Source: JAEXOD01 sp963667875 (GTDB lineage Bacteria > Bacteroidota > Ignavibacteria > Ignavibacteriales > Melioribacteraceae). From it: DNA of 64,000 bases. Location of the stretch: the NCBI GenBank assembly GCA_963667875.2, contig CAXXGC010000003.1, positions 410,061 to 474,060 of the forward strand, written 5' to 3'. This document shows positions 1-8,119 of this stretch, piece by piece; position 1 is the stretch's first letter, and each line of letters begins with the position of its first letter. Position numbers and translations under genes: made by a program. The notes beneath the pieces were generated by a model. That model saw only the letters and a program-made list of their open reading frames with translations. It did no database searches and was not told the origin of the DNA.

Positions 1-270
1 TGTTGTTCCATCTCCGGCAACATCACTTGTTTTTGATGCAACTTCGCGAACCATCTGAGCACCCATATTTTCAATAGGATCAGCTAATTCAATTTCTTTT
101 GCAACAGAAACACCATCTTTAGTAACTGTTGGGGCACCAAATTTTTTCTCAATAATTACGTTACGACCCTTAGGTCCTAAAGTAACTTTAACGGCATTTG
201 CTAATTTATCTACACCGATTAATAATCCTTTTCTTGCTTCACTGCCATATTCTACTAATTTAACAGCCAT
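1..270 (-). CDS. groEL: Chaperonin GroEL (Hsp60), N-terminal part; continues past the left edge
   Basis: The translation of the complement begins MAVKLVEYGSEARKGL and continues with TLGPKGRNV, TKDGVSVAKEI and DVAGDGTT, the conserved equatorial ATP-binding segments of GroEL. Only about 90 of the usual 540 residues are in the window. The ATG at 270 is preceded by GGAGG at good spacing, so the start is secure. It lies 30 nt downstream of groES and is presumably co-transcribed from the CIRCE-controlled promoter. GroEL forms the cytoplasmic double-ring folding chamber that GroES caps. Nothing unusual is seen in the visible part. Confidence 0.98.
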   Translation of the reverse strand, partial: MAVKLVEYGSEARKGLLIGVDKLANAVKVTLGPKGRNVIIEKKFGAPTVTKDGVSVAKEIELADPIENMGAQMVREVASKTSDVAGDGTT

Positions 271-300
271 TTGTATTCCTCCAAATTTTTATTATATTTA

Positions 301-597
301 CTAATTAACTACACCAAAAATATCGCTTTCGCGCATAATCAAATAATCAATTTGATCAACGCGGATTTCAGTACCTGAATATTTTCCATACAATACTACA
401 TCACCTTCTTTAACTGTTAACGGTAATACTTTACCATCATCAGTAACTTTTCCGGTACCAACTGCAACTACTTTACCTTCAATAGGTTTTTCTTTAACTG
501 TATCAGGTAAAATTATTCCGCCTTTAGTTTTTTCTTCGGCTTCACTTGGTTTTACAATTACTCTGTCATGCAAGGGTTTAATCTTGAATTCCGACAT
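301..597 (-). CDS. groES: Co-chaperonin GroES (Hsp10)
   Basis: The 98-residue length is typical of GroES. The core motifs are all present: KPLHDRVIVKP near the N-terminus, the mobile loop KTKGGIILPDT, VAVGTGK, and VLYGKYSGTEI near the C-terminus. GroES is the lid of the GroEL chamber. The ATG at 597 follows AAGGAGA at ideal spacing. It is the first gene of groES-groEL, with the CIRCE operator and a sigma70-like promoter directly upstream, so HrcA heat-shock repression is expected. Confidence 0.98.
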   Translation of the reverse strand: MSEFKIKPLHDRVIVKPSEAEEKTKGGIILPDTVKEKPIEGKVVAVGTGKVTDDGKVLPLTVKEGDVVLYGKYSGTEIRVDQIDYLIMRESDIFGVVN

Positions 598-632
598 TTT
601 ATTTCTCCTTTTATGTTTTTAAAAAATTGTTA

Positions 633-659
633 TTAGCACTCTCTAATTGCGAGTGCTAA
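633..659. promoter_or_regulatory. CIRCE operator (HrcA binding site)
   Basis: A perfect 9-bp inverted repeat, TTAGCACTC then 9 nt then GAGTGCTAA, matches the CIRCE consensus exactly. It sits 36 nt upstream of the groES start and its promoter-proximal arm overlaps the -10 box by two bases. HrcA bound here would block groESL transcription until heat shock. Confidence 0.97.
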
Positions 660-686
660 TATATAAATTTTGTTAGATATTGTCAA
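658..686 (-). promoter_or_regulatory. groESL promoter, sigma70-like
   Basis: On the minus strand TTGACA (686-681) is followed by a 17-nt spacer and TATATT (663-658), a near-consensus -35/-10 pair. The -10 box abuts CIRCE. This grammar differs from the TTTTG-N19-TATCTTTG promoters at the right end of the window. Confidence 0.85.
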
Positions 687-801
687 GTTTGCTTATATTA
701 TATAAACCGTTTTTTAATTGTTAAAGTTCGTTTGAATAATAATTTATTTTGAAATAGAAAGATAGTTTTGTAATTTGTTGTAAGATAATTATGGAGAATT
801 A

Positions 802-2019
802 ATGATGCGTTTGTGTAAAAAATTCAAATTATATATTATGTTGTATCGGTTTTTATTATTTTTCATTTTAATAAGTTATGGATGTTCCGATGAGGATATT
901 GTAACAGATAATTCCAATAATAATAAAGAAATATATTCAAATATGGATAAAACCATTCAACAAAGAATGGAGCAGTTTCATATTCCCGGTATAGTTGTTG
1001 GAATAATTGATGGTAATAAGGAAATAAACTATATAAAAGCTTTTGGTTATGCCGATAAATTTACAAAACGACTATTAAAAACTTCAGACATTTTTAGAAT
1101 TGGAAGTAATACAAAAACTTTTACAGTAACGGCCTTATTACAGCTGGTAGATGAAGGTAAATTAAGTTTGGATGATAAATTAAACAAATTCCTGCCTGAT
1201 TTTCCAAATGCAGACAAGGTTACTATAAAACAATTATGTAATATGACAAGCGGTATATTTAATTATTCCGAAACTGAAGAATTTGCAAACGCTATTATTT
1301 CTAATCCGACCGGATATCTTTCACCCGATGTTTTAATTAATTTTGCAAAACAACATCCTTATTATTTTGAACCAGGGACACAGTATTATTATTCAAATAC
1401 AAATACAATAATTATTGGAAAAATTATTGAGATGGTTACCGGAGATAAATTAGAAGGGCAGATAAAAAAACGGTTTATTGATAAATTAGGATTATACAAC
1501 ACAACATTTCCGACTTCAAAATATTTATGGGGTGATCATGCACGGGGATATGGTTCTTTTGTTCCCGGTACAAGTGATATGGATGTTACAGATTTATACG
1601 ATGTATCCTGGGCTTGGAGTGCCGGTGCAATGACTTCAAATGTATATGATTTAACTAGTTGGGTAAAACATTTAGCTACAGGTACATTATTGTCGGCTGA
1701 AACTCATCAAAAGCGTTTTGAATTTGTAACTGTTTCACAAGAATTGGATTTTAAGTATGGACTTGGTTTAGTAAGTTTAGGCGGGTTTATTGGACATAAT
1801 GGCGCCTTGCCGGGTTATTTATCAATTATGGTATATTCTCCCGAAAGAAATGCCACTTTTGTAATTTTAATGAATATTTTTTATTCAGATGAAAGTGGAA
1901 CAAGTCCTTTAAATTTATTTTTAGAGCTTTCAAAAATGATTTACAATGATTTACCTTGGCAAAATGTTGAATTAAATAAAATTAATAAAACCACCGCAGT
2001 TAAAAAATATTTGGAATAA
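802..2019 (+). CDS. Serine beta-lactamase-fold hydrolase (class C / DD-peptidase type), lipoprotein
   Basis: 405 residues. An N-terminal hydrophobic segment ends in a lipobox (SYGC, Cys28), so the protein is probably lipid-anchored outside the cytoplasmic membrane. The catalytic triad of the Beta-lactamase (PF00144) family is present: SNTK (Ser102-Lys105), YSN (Tyr197) and HNG (332-334, replacing KTG). Family members include class C beta-lactamases, D-Ala-D-Ala carboxypeptidases and esterases, and the sequence alone does not choose between them. Two consecutive ATGs occur at 802 and 805, with GGAG 6-9 nt upstream. The codB-like gene follows after 7 nt. Confidence 0.88.
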   Translation: MMRLCKKFKLYIMLYRFLLFFILISYGCSDEDIVTDNSNNNKEIYSNMDKTIQQRMEQFHIPGIVVGIIDGNKEINYIKAFGYADKFTKRLLKTSDIFRIGSNTKTFTVTALLQLVDEGKLSLDDKLNKFLPDFPNADKVTIKQLCNMTSGIFNYSETEEFANAIISNPTGYLSPDVLINFAKQHPYYFEPGTQYYYSNTNTIIIGKIIEMVTGDKLEGQIKKRFIDKLGLYNTTFPTSKYLWGDHARGYGSFVPGTSDMDVTDLYDVSWAWSAGAMTSNVYDLTSWVKHLATGTLLSAETHQKRFEFVTVSQELDFKYGLGLVSLGGFIGHNGALPGYLSIMVYSPERNATFVILMNIFYSDESGTSPLNLFLELSKMIYNDLPWQNVELNKINKTTAVKKYLE

Positions 2020-2026
2020 ATTCTGT

Positions 2027-3316
2027 ATGACAAAAGATTCAAATCATTTAATTAAGGAAGCTTCTGAAGATTTTCCTTTATCCGAAGTGCCGGAAACAAA
2101 CCGAAAAGGTTTTTGGTCTTTAAGTGCTGTATTACTTGGGTTTACATTTTTTTCCGCTACAATGTGGGCCGGCGGAAGTCTTGGTTTAAGCTTTAAATTT
2201 TACCCTGATTTGATATTCTTGATTTTGTCGGGAAATATTTTACTGGGTCTTTATGTTGCAATATTAGGTTTAATTGCATATAAAAGCGGACTAAATACCG
2301 TATTGTTGTGCCGCTATAGTTTAGGTGAATACGGGAGCCGGTTTTCCGATATTTTATTGGGAGTTACTCAGGTGTGTTGGTATGCCTGGGGCACTGCAAC
2401 TATTGCAATTGTTTTAACTAAATTATTTGGATTAGATGCTTCATATAATATATTTTTAATGATAGTTTTTGGCGGTTTATTCAGTTTAACGGCTTTTGTA
2501 GGTTACAAAGGACTCGAAATTCTTTCATATTTAGCAGTACCATTGATGGTAGTTCTAATTATTATCAGTCTGGTCATATCTTTTAATTATGCCGATAAAT
2601 TAGGCGGCATTTTAAACCTTTTACCAGTAAAGTATATGGATTATGGTATGGGATTAACGCTGGTATTTGGGACTTTTGTAAGCGGTGGAACACAAGCTAC
2701 AAATTGGACGCGATTTGCCTCAAGTTCTAAATCGGCAATATTTTCAAGTCTTTTTGCTTTTTTTATTGGAAACGGACTAATGATTTTTATTGGGGCGGTT
2801 GGGGCGTTGGTTTATCGCCAGGCAGAAATATCCGAAGTGTTAAAATTGCAAGGATTATTAACTTTTGGAATACTTATGTTGTTTTTTAATATTTGGACTA
2901 CACAAGATAATACAATTTATAATTTTTCGGTTGCCGGATGTAATTTTTTCCGTTCTACAAAACGAAAATTAATTACTTTAATAGGGGCATTTATTGGAAC
3001 AATTCTAGCAATTGCAGGTATGTATGACTGGTTAGTTCCTTATTTGCTTATTTTGGGTACTTTTATCCCTCCTCTTGGAGGAATTATTATGGCCGATTTT
3101 TTTGTTAAATATAAATCTGTTTATCCTGCTTTGATAAATAAGGAAAAGGTAAAATATAATTATATAGGAATTGCAGCATATATAACCGGATCCGCATTTG
3201 CATATTTTGTAGACTTTATTCCGCCTATTATGGGTATTCTTGTTTCGTTTATATCTTATGCGATTTTAAACTATTTGCAAATAAAACTATCAAACAAAAT
3301 AAATAAGGCAATATAA
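2027..3316 (+). CDS. codB: Cytosine permease-like transporter (NCS1 family)
   Basis: A 429-residue polytopic protein of about 12 membrane segments. It carries hallmark stretches closely matching E. coli CodB as I recall it: LGFTFFSATMWAGGSLG near residue 37, NIWTTQDN near 288 and IPPLGGIIMADF near 347. NCS1 carriers import cytosine or related nucleobases with a cation. The gene starts 7 nt after the beta-lactamase-like gene and precedes sdaA by 18 nt, so the three probably form one transcript. No cytosine deaminase (codA) is nearby, so the true substrate is uncertain. Confidence 0.9.
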   Translation: MTKDSNHLIKEASEDFPLSEVPETNRKGFWSLSAVLLGFTFFSATMWAGGSLGLSFKFYPDLIFLILSGNILLGLYVAILGLIAYKSGLNTVLLCRYSLGEYGSRFSDILLGVTQVCWYAWGTATIAIVLTKLFGLDASYNIFLMIVFGGLFSLTAFVGYKGLEILSYLAVPLMVVLIIISLVISFNYADKLGGILNLLPVKYMDYGMGLTLVFGTFVSGGTQATNWTRFASSSKSAIFSSLFAFFIGNGLMIFIGAVGALVYRQAEISEVLKLQGLLTFGILMLFFNIWTTQDNTIYNFSVAGCNFFRSTKRKLITLIGAFIGTILAIAGMYDWLVPYLLILGTFIPPLGGIIMADFFVKYKSVYPALINKEKVKYNYIGIAAYITGSAFAYFVDFIPPIMGILVSFISYAILNYLQIKLSNKINKAI

Positions 3317-3334
3317 ATCGGGTATAATTATTAT

Positions 3335-4525
3335 ATGGAATCGATAAAAGAAATATTTAGAATTGGTCAAGGACCTTCAAGCAGTCATACAATGGGTCCT
3401 AAAAGAGGAGCTATAATATTTAAGGATAAATATCCCGATGCGGAAAGATACAGGGTTACTTTATATGGAAGTTTAGCTGCCACAGGAAAAGGACACCTTA
3501 CAGATAAAGCAGTAATTGATACTTTTTATCCTAAAGCAACAGAAATAATTTGGCGGGATGATGAATTTTTGCCAAAACATCCAAACGGATTAAAATTTGA
3601 AAGTTTAAATAAAGAAAATGTTGTAATGGGGGAGTGGACTATTTATAGTGTTGGAGGCGGTAAAATTATTGATGATATACATGACAACGATATTCATAAT
3701 ATATATAATCTAAATACAATGACAGAAATTCTAAAATGGGTTAAAGAGAATGGCAGTTCATTGTGGGAATATGTTGAATATGTGGAAGGAAAAGATATTT
3801 ATTTACATTTAGCCAAAGTATGGAATATTATGAAAGATTCCATAACACGGGGAATTGAAAATGAAGGAACTTTACCCGGCGGATTAAATGTAAAAAGAAA
3901 AGCTTCATCTTATCATGTAAAAGCAAAAAATTATACAGGTTCATTGAAGGAAAAAACACTCTTATTTAGTTACGCATTAGCAGTTGCAGAAGAAAACGCC
4001 GCAGGTGGAATTATATCCACTGCGCCAACTTGCGGCTCGTGCGGAGTATTACCCGCGGTATTAAAAAGATTACAAGAAAGTTTTGATTTTTCGGACGAGA
4101 AGATTTTACGCGCTTTAGCAACAGCAGGATTAGTTGGAAATGTAGTAAAAACAAATGCATCCATATCCGGTGCTGAAGTTGGCTGCCAAGGTGAAATAGG
4201 AACGGCTTGCGCAATGGCCGGCGCAGCCGCTACACAGCTTTTAGGTGGAACCCCATACCAAATTGAATATGCCGCTGAAATGGGCATAGAACACCATTTG
4301 GGGCTTACCTGTGACCCAATTGCGGGATTGGTGCAGATACCATGTATTGAAAGAAACGCATTTGCTGCTGAACGCTCGTTAAATACTGCAACTTTTTCGC
4401 TTCTATCCGACGGCAGACATTTGGTTTCTTTTGATAACATTGTAAAAACAATGAAACAAACCGGCCACGATTTACCGCATATATATAAAGAAACATCTGA
4501 AGGTGGAATGGCTTTGTTTTGGTAG
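3335..4525 (+). CDS. sdaA: L-serine dehydratase (ammonia-lyase), single-chain iron-sulfur type
   Basis: Converts L-serine to pyruvate and ammonia with a [4Fe-4S] cluster. The N-terminal domain has GPSSSHTMGP (13-22) and TGKGHLTD; the catalytic domain has APTCGSCGVLPAVL. Cluster ligands are predicted as Cys284, Cys326 and Cys337; the spacings of 42 and 11 equal those of the structurally known Legionella enzyme. The length of 396 is shorter than E. coli SdaA (about 454), the difference lying in the N-terminal domain. Start ATG 3335 is 18 nt after codB. Confidence 0.95.
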   Translation: MESIKEIFRIGQGPSSSHTMGPKRGAIIFKDKYPDAERYRVTLYGSLAATGKGHLTDKAVIDTFYPKATEIIWRDDEFLPKHPNGLKFESLNKENVVMGEWTIYSVGGGKIIDDIHDNDIHNIYNLNTMTEILKWVKENGSSLWEYVEYVEGKDIYLHLAKVWNIMKDSITRGIENEGTLPGGLNVKRKASSYHVKAKNYTGSLKEKTLLFSYALAVAEENAAGGIISTAPTCGSCGVLPAVLKRLQESFDFSDEKILRALATAGLVGNVVKTNASISGAEVGCQGEIGTACAMAGAAATQLLGGTPYQIEYAAEMGIEHHLGLTCDPIAGLVQIPCIERNAFAAERSLNTATFSLLSDGRHLVSFDNIVKTMKQTGHDLPHIYKETSEGGMALFW

Positions 4526-4647
4526 AAAAAATATTGTACTATTTTGAATATTGAAGTTAAATGAGTTTTTGTATAAATTGGTTTAAATTTATTAACAGTT
4601 AATTACATTTGTAATTTATAAATTTTATTTAGCAGTGAGGTTAAAAT

Positions 4648-5118
4648 ATGGTAATTAGGAAATCATCTGCTGTTGTTTCGTTAGCACTTTTTGTATTGTT
4701 TTTTATTTTTGCCTGCAATAACAAACAAAATGTATTTAACGAAGTAAAAGAAATGAAAAAATTTAATGGCATTTGGCAGCTTGTATTTTTCAAAAACAAA
4801 GATACCGTTGTAACTGATTTAGAAATATTGCCATTTGTAAAATTTGAGCAAAATAAATTTGTTGTTTCGCAAAGTGATGCTATAATATATAAAGGTTATC
4901 AAAAAATTGTTTTTGATGACAAAAAAGGTGATTGGCTTGATATAAGTATTGTAGGCGGTAAAAAAGACGGCAAAAAATATAAAGCTATTTATCAGTTTAA
5001 CAAAAAGAATGAATTTTTGTCTGTATGTTTTATTACGGCAGATAAGGAAAAACCTAAAAGTTTTAAAGTAAATGAAAATAAGGATTATACACTAATAAGA
5101 CTGGAAAAAGTTAAATAG
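4648..5118 (+). CDS. Small lipoprotein, TIGR03067-like domain
   Basis: 156 residues with a signal peptide and lipobox ending FAC (Cys23). The mature part reads FNGIWQLVFF, FVKFEQNKFVV, KYKAIYQF and a terminal TLIRLEK. This order resembles the TIGR03067 domain (G-W-L-V start, F-DG-V strands, GIYELDGD-like segment, final L-R). The domain is a small beta-rich, lipocalin-like unit of unknown function. The gene stands alone behind a 122-nt gap and its stop is 1 nt from the convergent zinc-ribbon gene. Assignment rests on pattern only. Confidence 0.6.
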   Translation: MVIRKSSAVVSLALFVLFFIFACNNKQNVFNEVKEMKKFNGIWQLVFFKNKDTVVTDLEILPFVKFEQNKFVVSQSDAIIYKGYQKIVFDDKKGDWLDISIVGGKKDGKKYKAIYQFNKKNEFLSVCFITADKEKPKSFKVNENKDYTLIRLEKVK

Positions 5119-5119
5119 A

Positions 5120-5737
5120 TTATAGTTTAATAACATATTTATTCATTTTTTCTATTTCAGTTAATAATTTTTGAATATTATTGTGAAGTTTAAAATCATC
5201 TATCTTCTCAAATAACCCTTTTGCTTCTTCAAATTTCCCTAAGTTTCTATAAATCTCTGCTTTTACATATTGGCTTTCCGTAGAATTGTAAAACTTTTCG
5301 AAAAAAGGTAAAAGTTTTTTAAGATTATCTTCACAAAATTCAATAGTTTGAGATTTATAATTTTTATTTACATCGTAACGAAATTGGTCGTTAAATAAAA
5401 ACCTTATTTGTTGTCTAATGTAAAATTCTTTCTCGGGTTCCGTAAAAATATTTTTCTTCAAAACATCAATAAATTCTTCCAGGGTTAAATTTTCAATATG
5501 CTTTTTGTCTAAACTTTCATTTTGGTAATCAGTTTCTGTTAAAAAATGATCAGTAATCCAAGAATAGTTTGAACAAACATCACATTTTAATATTTTGGGT
5601 ATATTTGGAAGCATAGGTGCAAACATGTAGCCGTCGGAATAAAATTCGGCACCACATGTATTTCCCGACATTAGTTCGTAAAATAAATATTTTGAATTGC
5701 AAAAAGGACAATAAAAATTTTTTGGATGTATTAGCAT
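5120..5737 (-). CDS. Zinc-ribbon protein with helical C-terminus, unknown function
   Basis: 205 residues. An N-terminal zinc ribbon is formed by CPFC (10-13) and CDVC (52-55), with a further Cys at 28. The remainder is charged and helical with TPR-like spacing near the end (AEIYRNLGKFEEAKGLFEKI). There is no signal peptide, so it is probably cytoplasmic. It starts 22 nt downstream of fmt and may be the last gene of the M1-def-fmt transcript. I do not recognise a named family. Other Bacteroidota proteins combine a CxxC pair with TPR-like helices, but that gives no function. Confidence 0.7.
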   Translation of the reverse strand: MLIHPKNFYCPFCNSKYLFYELMSGNTCGAEFYSDGYMFAPMLPNIPKILKCDVCSNYSWITDHFLTETDYQNESLDKKHIENLTLEEFIDVLKKNIFTEPEKEFYIRQQIRFLFNDQFRYDVNKNYKSQTIEFCEDNLKKLLPFFEKFYNSTESQYVKAEIYRNLGKFEEAKGLFEKIDDFKLHNNIQKLLTEIEKMNKYVIKL

Positions 5738-5758
5738 TTTTGACTGATCAATGGAAAA

Positions 5759-6658
5759 TTATATCTTATATCCCCGTAAAAATTCTTCGGCAGTCATTTT
5801 TTTTCTGCCTTCGGGTTGAATTTCCAAAATTTGTAAGGTGGAATTATTGCAGCCAACAAATATCTCTTTTTTTGTAGTTAAAACATCACCGATAGCTAAA
5901 TTTTTATTTTCGCATAAAGCTGATTTATAAACTTTATAAATCTTCTCGTTTTTTACAAAAAATGCTGCCGGGTAGGGTGATAAACCCCTAATTAAATTAT
6001 GTATAATAATTGCAGGTTTATTCCAATCAATTTTACATGTTTCTTTTGTTATTTTAGGGGCAGGCGATGTTATACTATTATCCTGTTCGGTTGTATTCAC
6101 ATTATTTTCTTGAATTAATTGTACAGTTTTAAGTACTAAATCCGCACCCAATAAACTTAATCTATCGTGTAAAGTACCAAAATTATCTTCGGGTAAAATT
6201 TCACTTTTTTGCTGCAAAATAATATTTCCGGTATCAACTGTTTCTTTAAGAAAAAATGTAGTTAATCCTGTTTCCGTATCACCATTGATAAGCGACCATT
6301 GAATTGGAGCAGCACCTCTATATTTGGGCAAAATTGAACCATGTAGGTTAAATGATCCAAATTTAGGAATTGTAAAAACTTCCTTTGGCAATATTTTAAA
6401 GGCAACTACAATAAACAAATCCGCATTAAGTTCCGTCAATTGTTTAATAAAATCGGGATCCTTAAATTTTTCAGGCTGTAATACAGGGAGATTATTTTTT
6501 AACGCAAATTCTTTAATAGGGGAAAATGCTATTTTTTTCCCTCTGCCTTGTTCTTTATCAGTATTAGTAACTACCGCAGCTATTTGAAACGGGCTATTTA
6601 TTAGCCTGTCCAAAATAGGTACTGCAAAATCGGGTGTAGCAAAAAAAACAATTTTCAT
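5759..6658 (-). CDS. fmt: Methionyl-tRNA formyltransferase
   Basis: 299 residues, slightly shorter than the usual 310-315. It formylates initiator Met-tRNA using 10-formyl-THF. The N-terminal formyltransferase fold reads MKIVFFATPDFAVPIL. The active site HGSILPKYRGAAPIQW carries the conserved N-L-H (Asn-Leu-His) and the later Asp lies in GDTETGLT. The C-terminal OB-fold tRNA-binding region has LSPYPAAFF. The gene begins 3 nt after def, a classic pairing: Fmt adds and Def removes the formyl group. Confidence 0.97.
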   Translation of the reverse strand: MKIVFFATPDFAVPILDRLINSPFQIAAVVTNTDKEQGRGKKIAFSPIKEFALKNNLPVLQPEKFKDPDFIKQLTELNADLFIVVAFKILPKEVFTIPKFGSFNLHGSILPKYRGAAPIQWSLINGDTETGLTTFFLKETVDTGNIILQQKSEILPEDNFGTLHDRLSLLGADLVLKTVQLIQENNVNTTEQDNSITSPAPKITKETCKIDWNKPAIIIHNLIRGLSPYPAAFFVKNEKIYKVYKSALCENKNLAIGDVLTTKKEIFVGCNNSTLQILEIQPEGRKKMTAEEFLRGYKI

Positions 6659-6661
6659 TTA

Positions 6662-7204
6662 TTAATCCGTAATAGGGTAATCTACATCAATTTGACGGCG
6701 TTTAATTTTTAATAATTCATCTTTAATCCGTTTTTTAATAAAAGGATCAACTCTGTCAGCAATTACTTTTCCAATAAGATGATCAAATTCGTGCTGAATT
6801 ACACGGGCTAAATAACCATCCGCTTCTAATTCCTGAATTTTTTCGTCTGTATCCATATATCTAATGGTTATTTGCTGTGGTCTTTCAACAGTAGCACGTA
6901 AATAGGGCAGACTTAAACAGCCTTCTTCCATTTTAATAGTTTCTTCGGATTTGAGTATAATCTGCGGATTAATAAATACCATAGGTTTGTACTTTTCAAA
7001 ACCTTCAACAGGGCTTACGTCAATAACAAATATTGACTTATCTCTACCAACTTGATTAGCTGCTAGACCAACTCCATCGGCATTACGCATTGTTTCAAAC
7101 ATGTTTTGAATAAGTAAAATAGTTGGGCCATCTATATTGGTAATATCTTTCGTTTTTTCTCTAAGAATTTTATCACCATAAACAGAAACGGGTAAAATTG
7201 CCAT
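6662..7204 (-). CDS. def: Peptide deformylase
   Basis: 180 residues. All three signature motifs are present: GVGLAANQVG (motif 1), EGCLSLP (motif 2, metal Cys) and QHEFDHL (motif 3, HExxH). It removes N-formyl groups from nascent chains. The usual QHEIDH has Phe in place of Ile, which is tolerated in the family. The gene lies between a membrane-protein gene (15-nt gap) and fmt (3-nt gap). Confidence 0.97.
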   Translation of the reverse strand: MAILPVSVYGDKILREKTKDITNIDGPTILLIQNMFETMRNADGVGLAANQVGRDKSIFVIDVSPVEGFEKYKPMVFINPQIILKSEETIKMEEGCLSLPYLRATVERPQQITIRYMDTDEKIQELEADGYLARVIQHEFDHLIGKVIADRVDPFIKKRIKDELLKIKRRQIDVDYPITD

Positions 7205-7219
7205 AATAACTCCAAAAAT

Positions 7220-8119
7220 TTATTGATTATCAATTACTACTACATCAGCGCTAAAATCTTTGTAAAGAAAAACCTCTGTAGCAAAAAACAACATTCTAAC
7301 TAAAAATCTAAAAATAATTAACATTTGCTGAAGAATAAAGGAAATAATTAAGTAATAAAACGGTGCACGTGGAATAGTACTTGCAATTACATTGTATACA
7401 ATACTTCCAAGAGCACCAATTATGGCAACAATAAAAAAAGCCATAAAAGTTTTACTAAAATTATTTTTTATAAAAACAGCTGCGTTTCCAATTTCTTTTA
7501 ACGTTTTTTCTTTATCGTGTAAAGCTATGGAAACTTTTGAATAATCGGAAATAATAGTAACAATTCCAATTAAAAAAATCAATAGTATATACCTTAATGA
7601 ACGTAAAATAAAATCAGCAAGTTCAGATTCGGAATTTAAGAATATATATGAAATCAAATCGCCTAATAAATCGTTCAATTTAAAAGCTAAACCAAAGAAA
7701 AAAAGTGAAACAAGCATAATTTTTGTAAATCTATACCAATATTTTACACAGCCGTAAAAAAAATCAACTGAATGGTTTTTATCGGGTAAATTAAAAACTG
7801 CTATTATGCCGCCTGAAAAAAAGGATTGGATTAGTAAATATGCTCCAAGAGTGCTTATTAAAATTAAAGGTATTTCGCCTAAATTATTTTGATATAAATA
7901 TTGAAATTGCATAAACCAATTAATGGAAAATTCCTCGGACACAACTGAACCGATTGCCGAATTGCTTAAATGATCTGTTATCATATAATAGATGGGCATA
8001 CTGACAATAAAACTTGCGGCAAAATTTGCACCCCATAGAAGGAAAACAAATCTAAAATTGAATAATACCGCACGAATACTAGTAATAAAAGTATCTTTAA
8101 ATGTTATTGTTGAACTCAC
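7220..8119 (-). CDS. Polytopic membrane protein, unknown function, coupled to the M1-like gene
   Basis: About six hydrophobic segments are visible, for example AVLFNFRFVFLLWGANF near the start and YYLIISFILQQMLIIF near the end. I prefer the GTG at 8119: it overlaps the stop of the upstream M1-like gene as GTGA and has GGGA about nine bases upstream, giving 299 residues. A longer in-frame ATG at 8167 (315 residues) would overlap that gene by 52 nt and adds a polar, unrelated N-terminus. The tight coupling suggests it works with the membrane-anchored M1-like protein. No family is recognised with confidence. Confidence 0.75.
   Translation of the reverse strand: MSSTITFKDTFITSIRAVLFNFRFVFLLWGANFAASFIVSMPIYYMITDHLSNSAIGSVVSEEFSINWFMQFQYLYQNNLGEIPLILISTLGAYLLIQSFFSGGIIAVFNLPDKNHSVDFFYGCVKYWYRFTKIMLVSLFFFGLAFKLNDLLGDLISYIFLNSESELADFILRSLRYILLIFLIGIVTIISDYSKVSIALHDKEKTLKEIGNAAVFIKNNFSKTFMAFFIVAIIGALGSIVYNVIASTIPRAPFYYLIISFILQQMLIIFRFLVRMLFFATEVFLYKDFSADVVVIDNQ

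Noticed and set aside
3970..4440. 156-residue minus-strand open frame
   Set aside because: It lies wholly antisense to the conserved catalytic domain of the serine dehydratase and has no family features.
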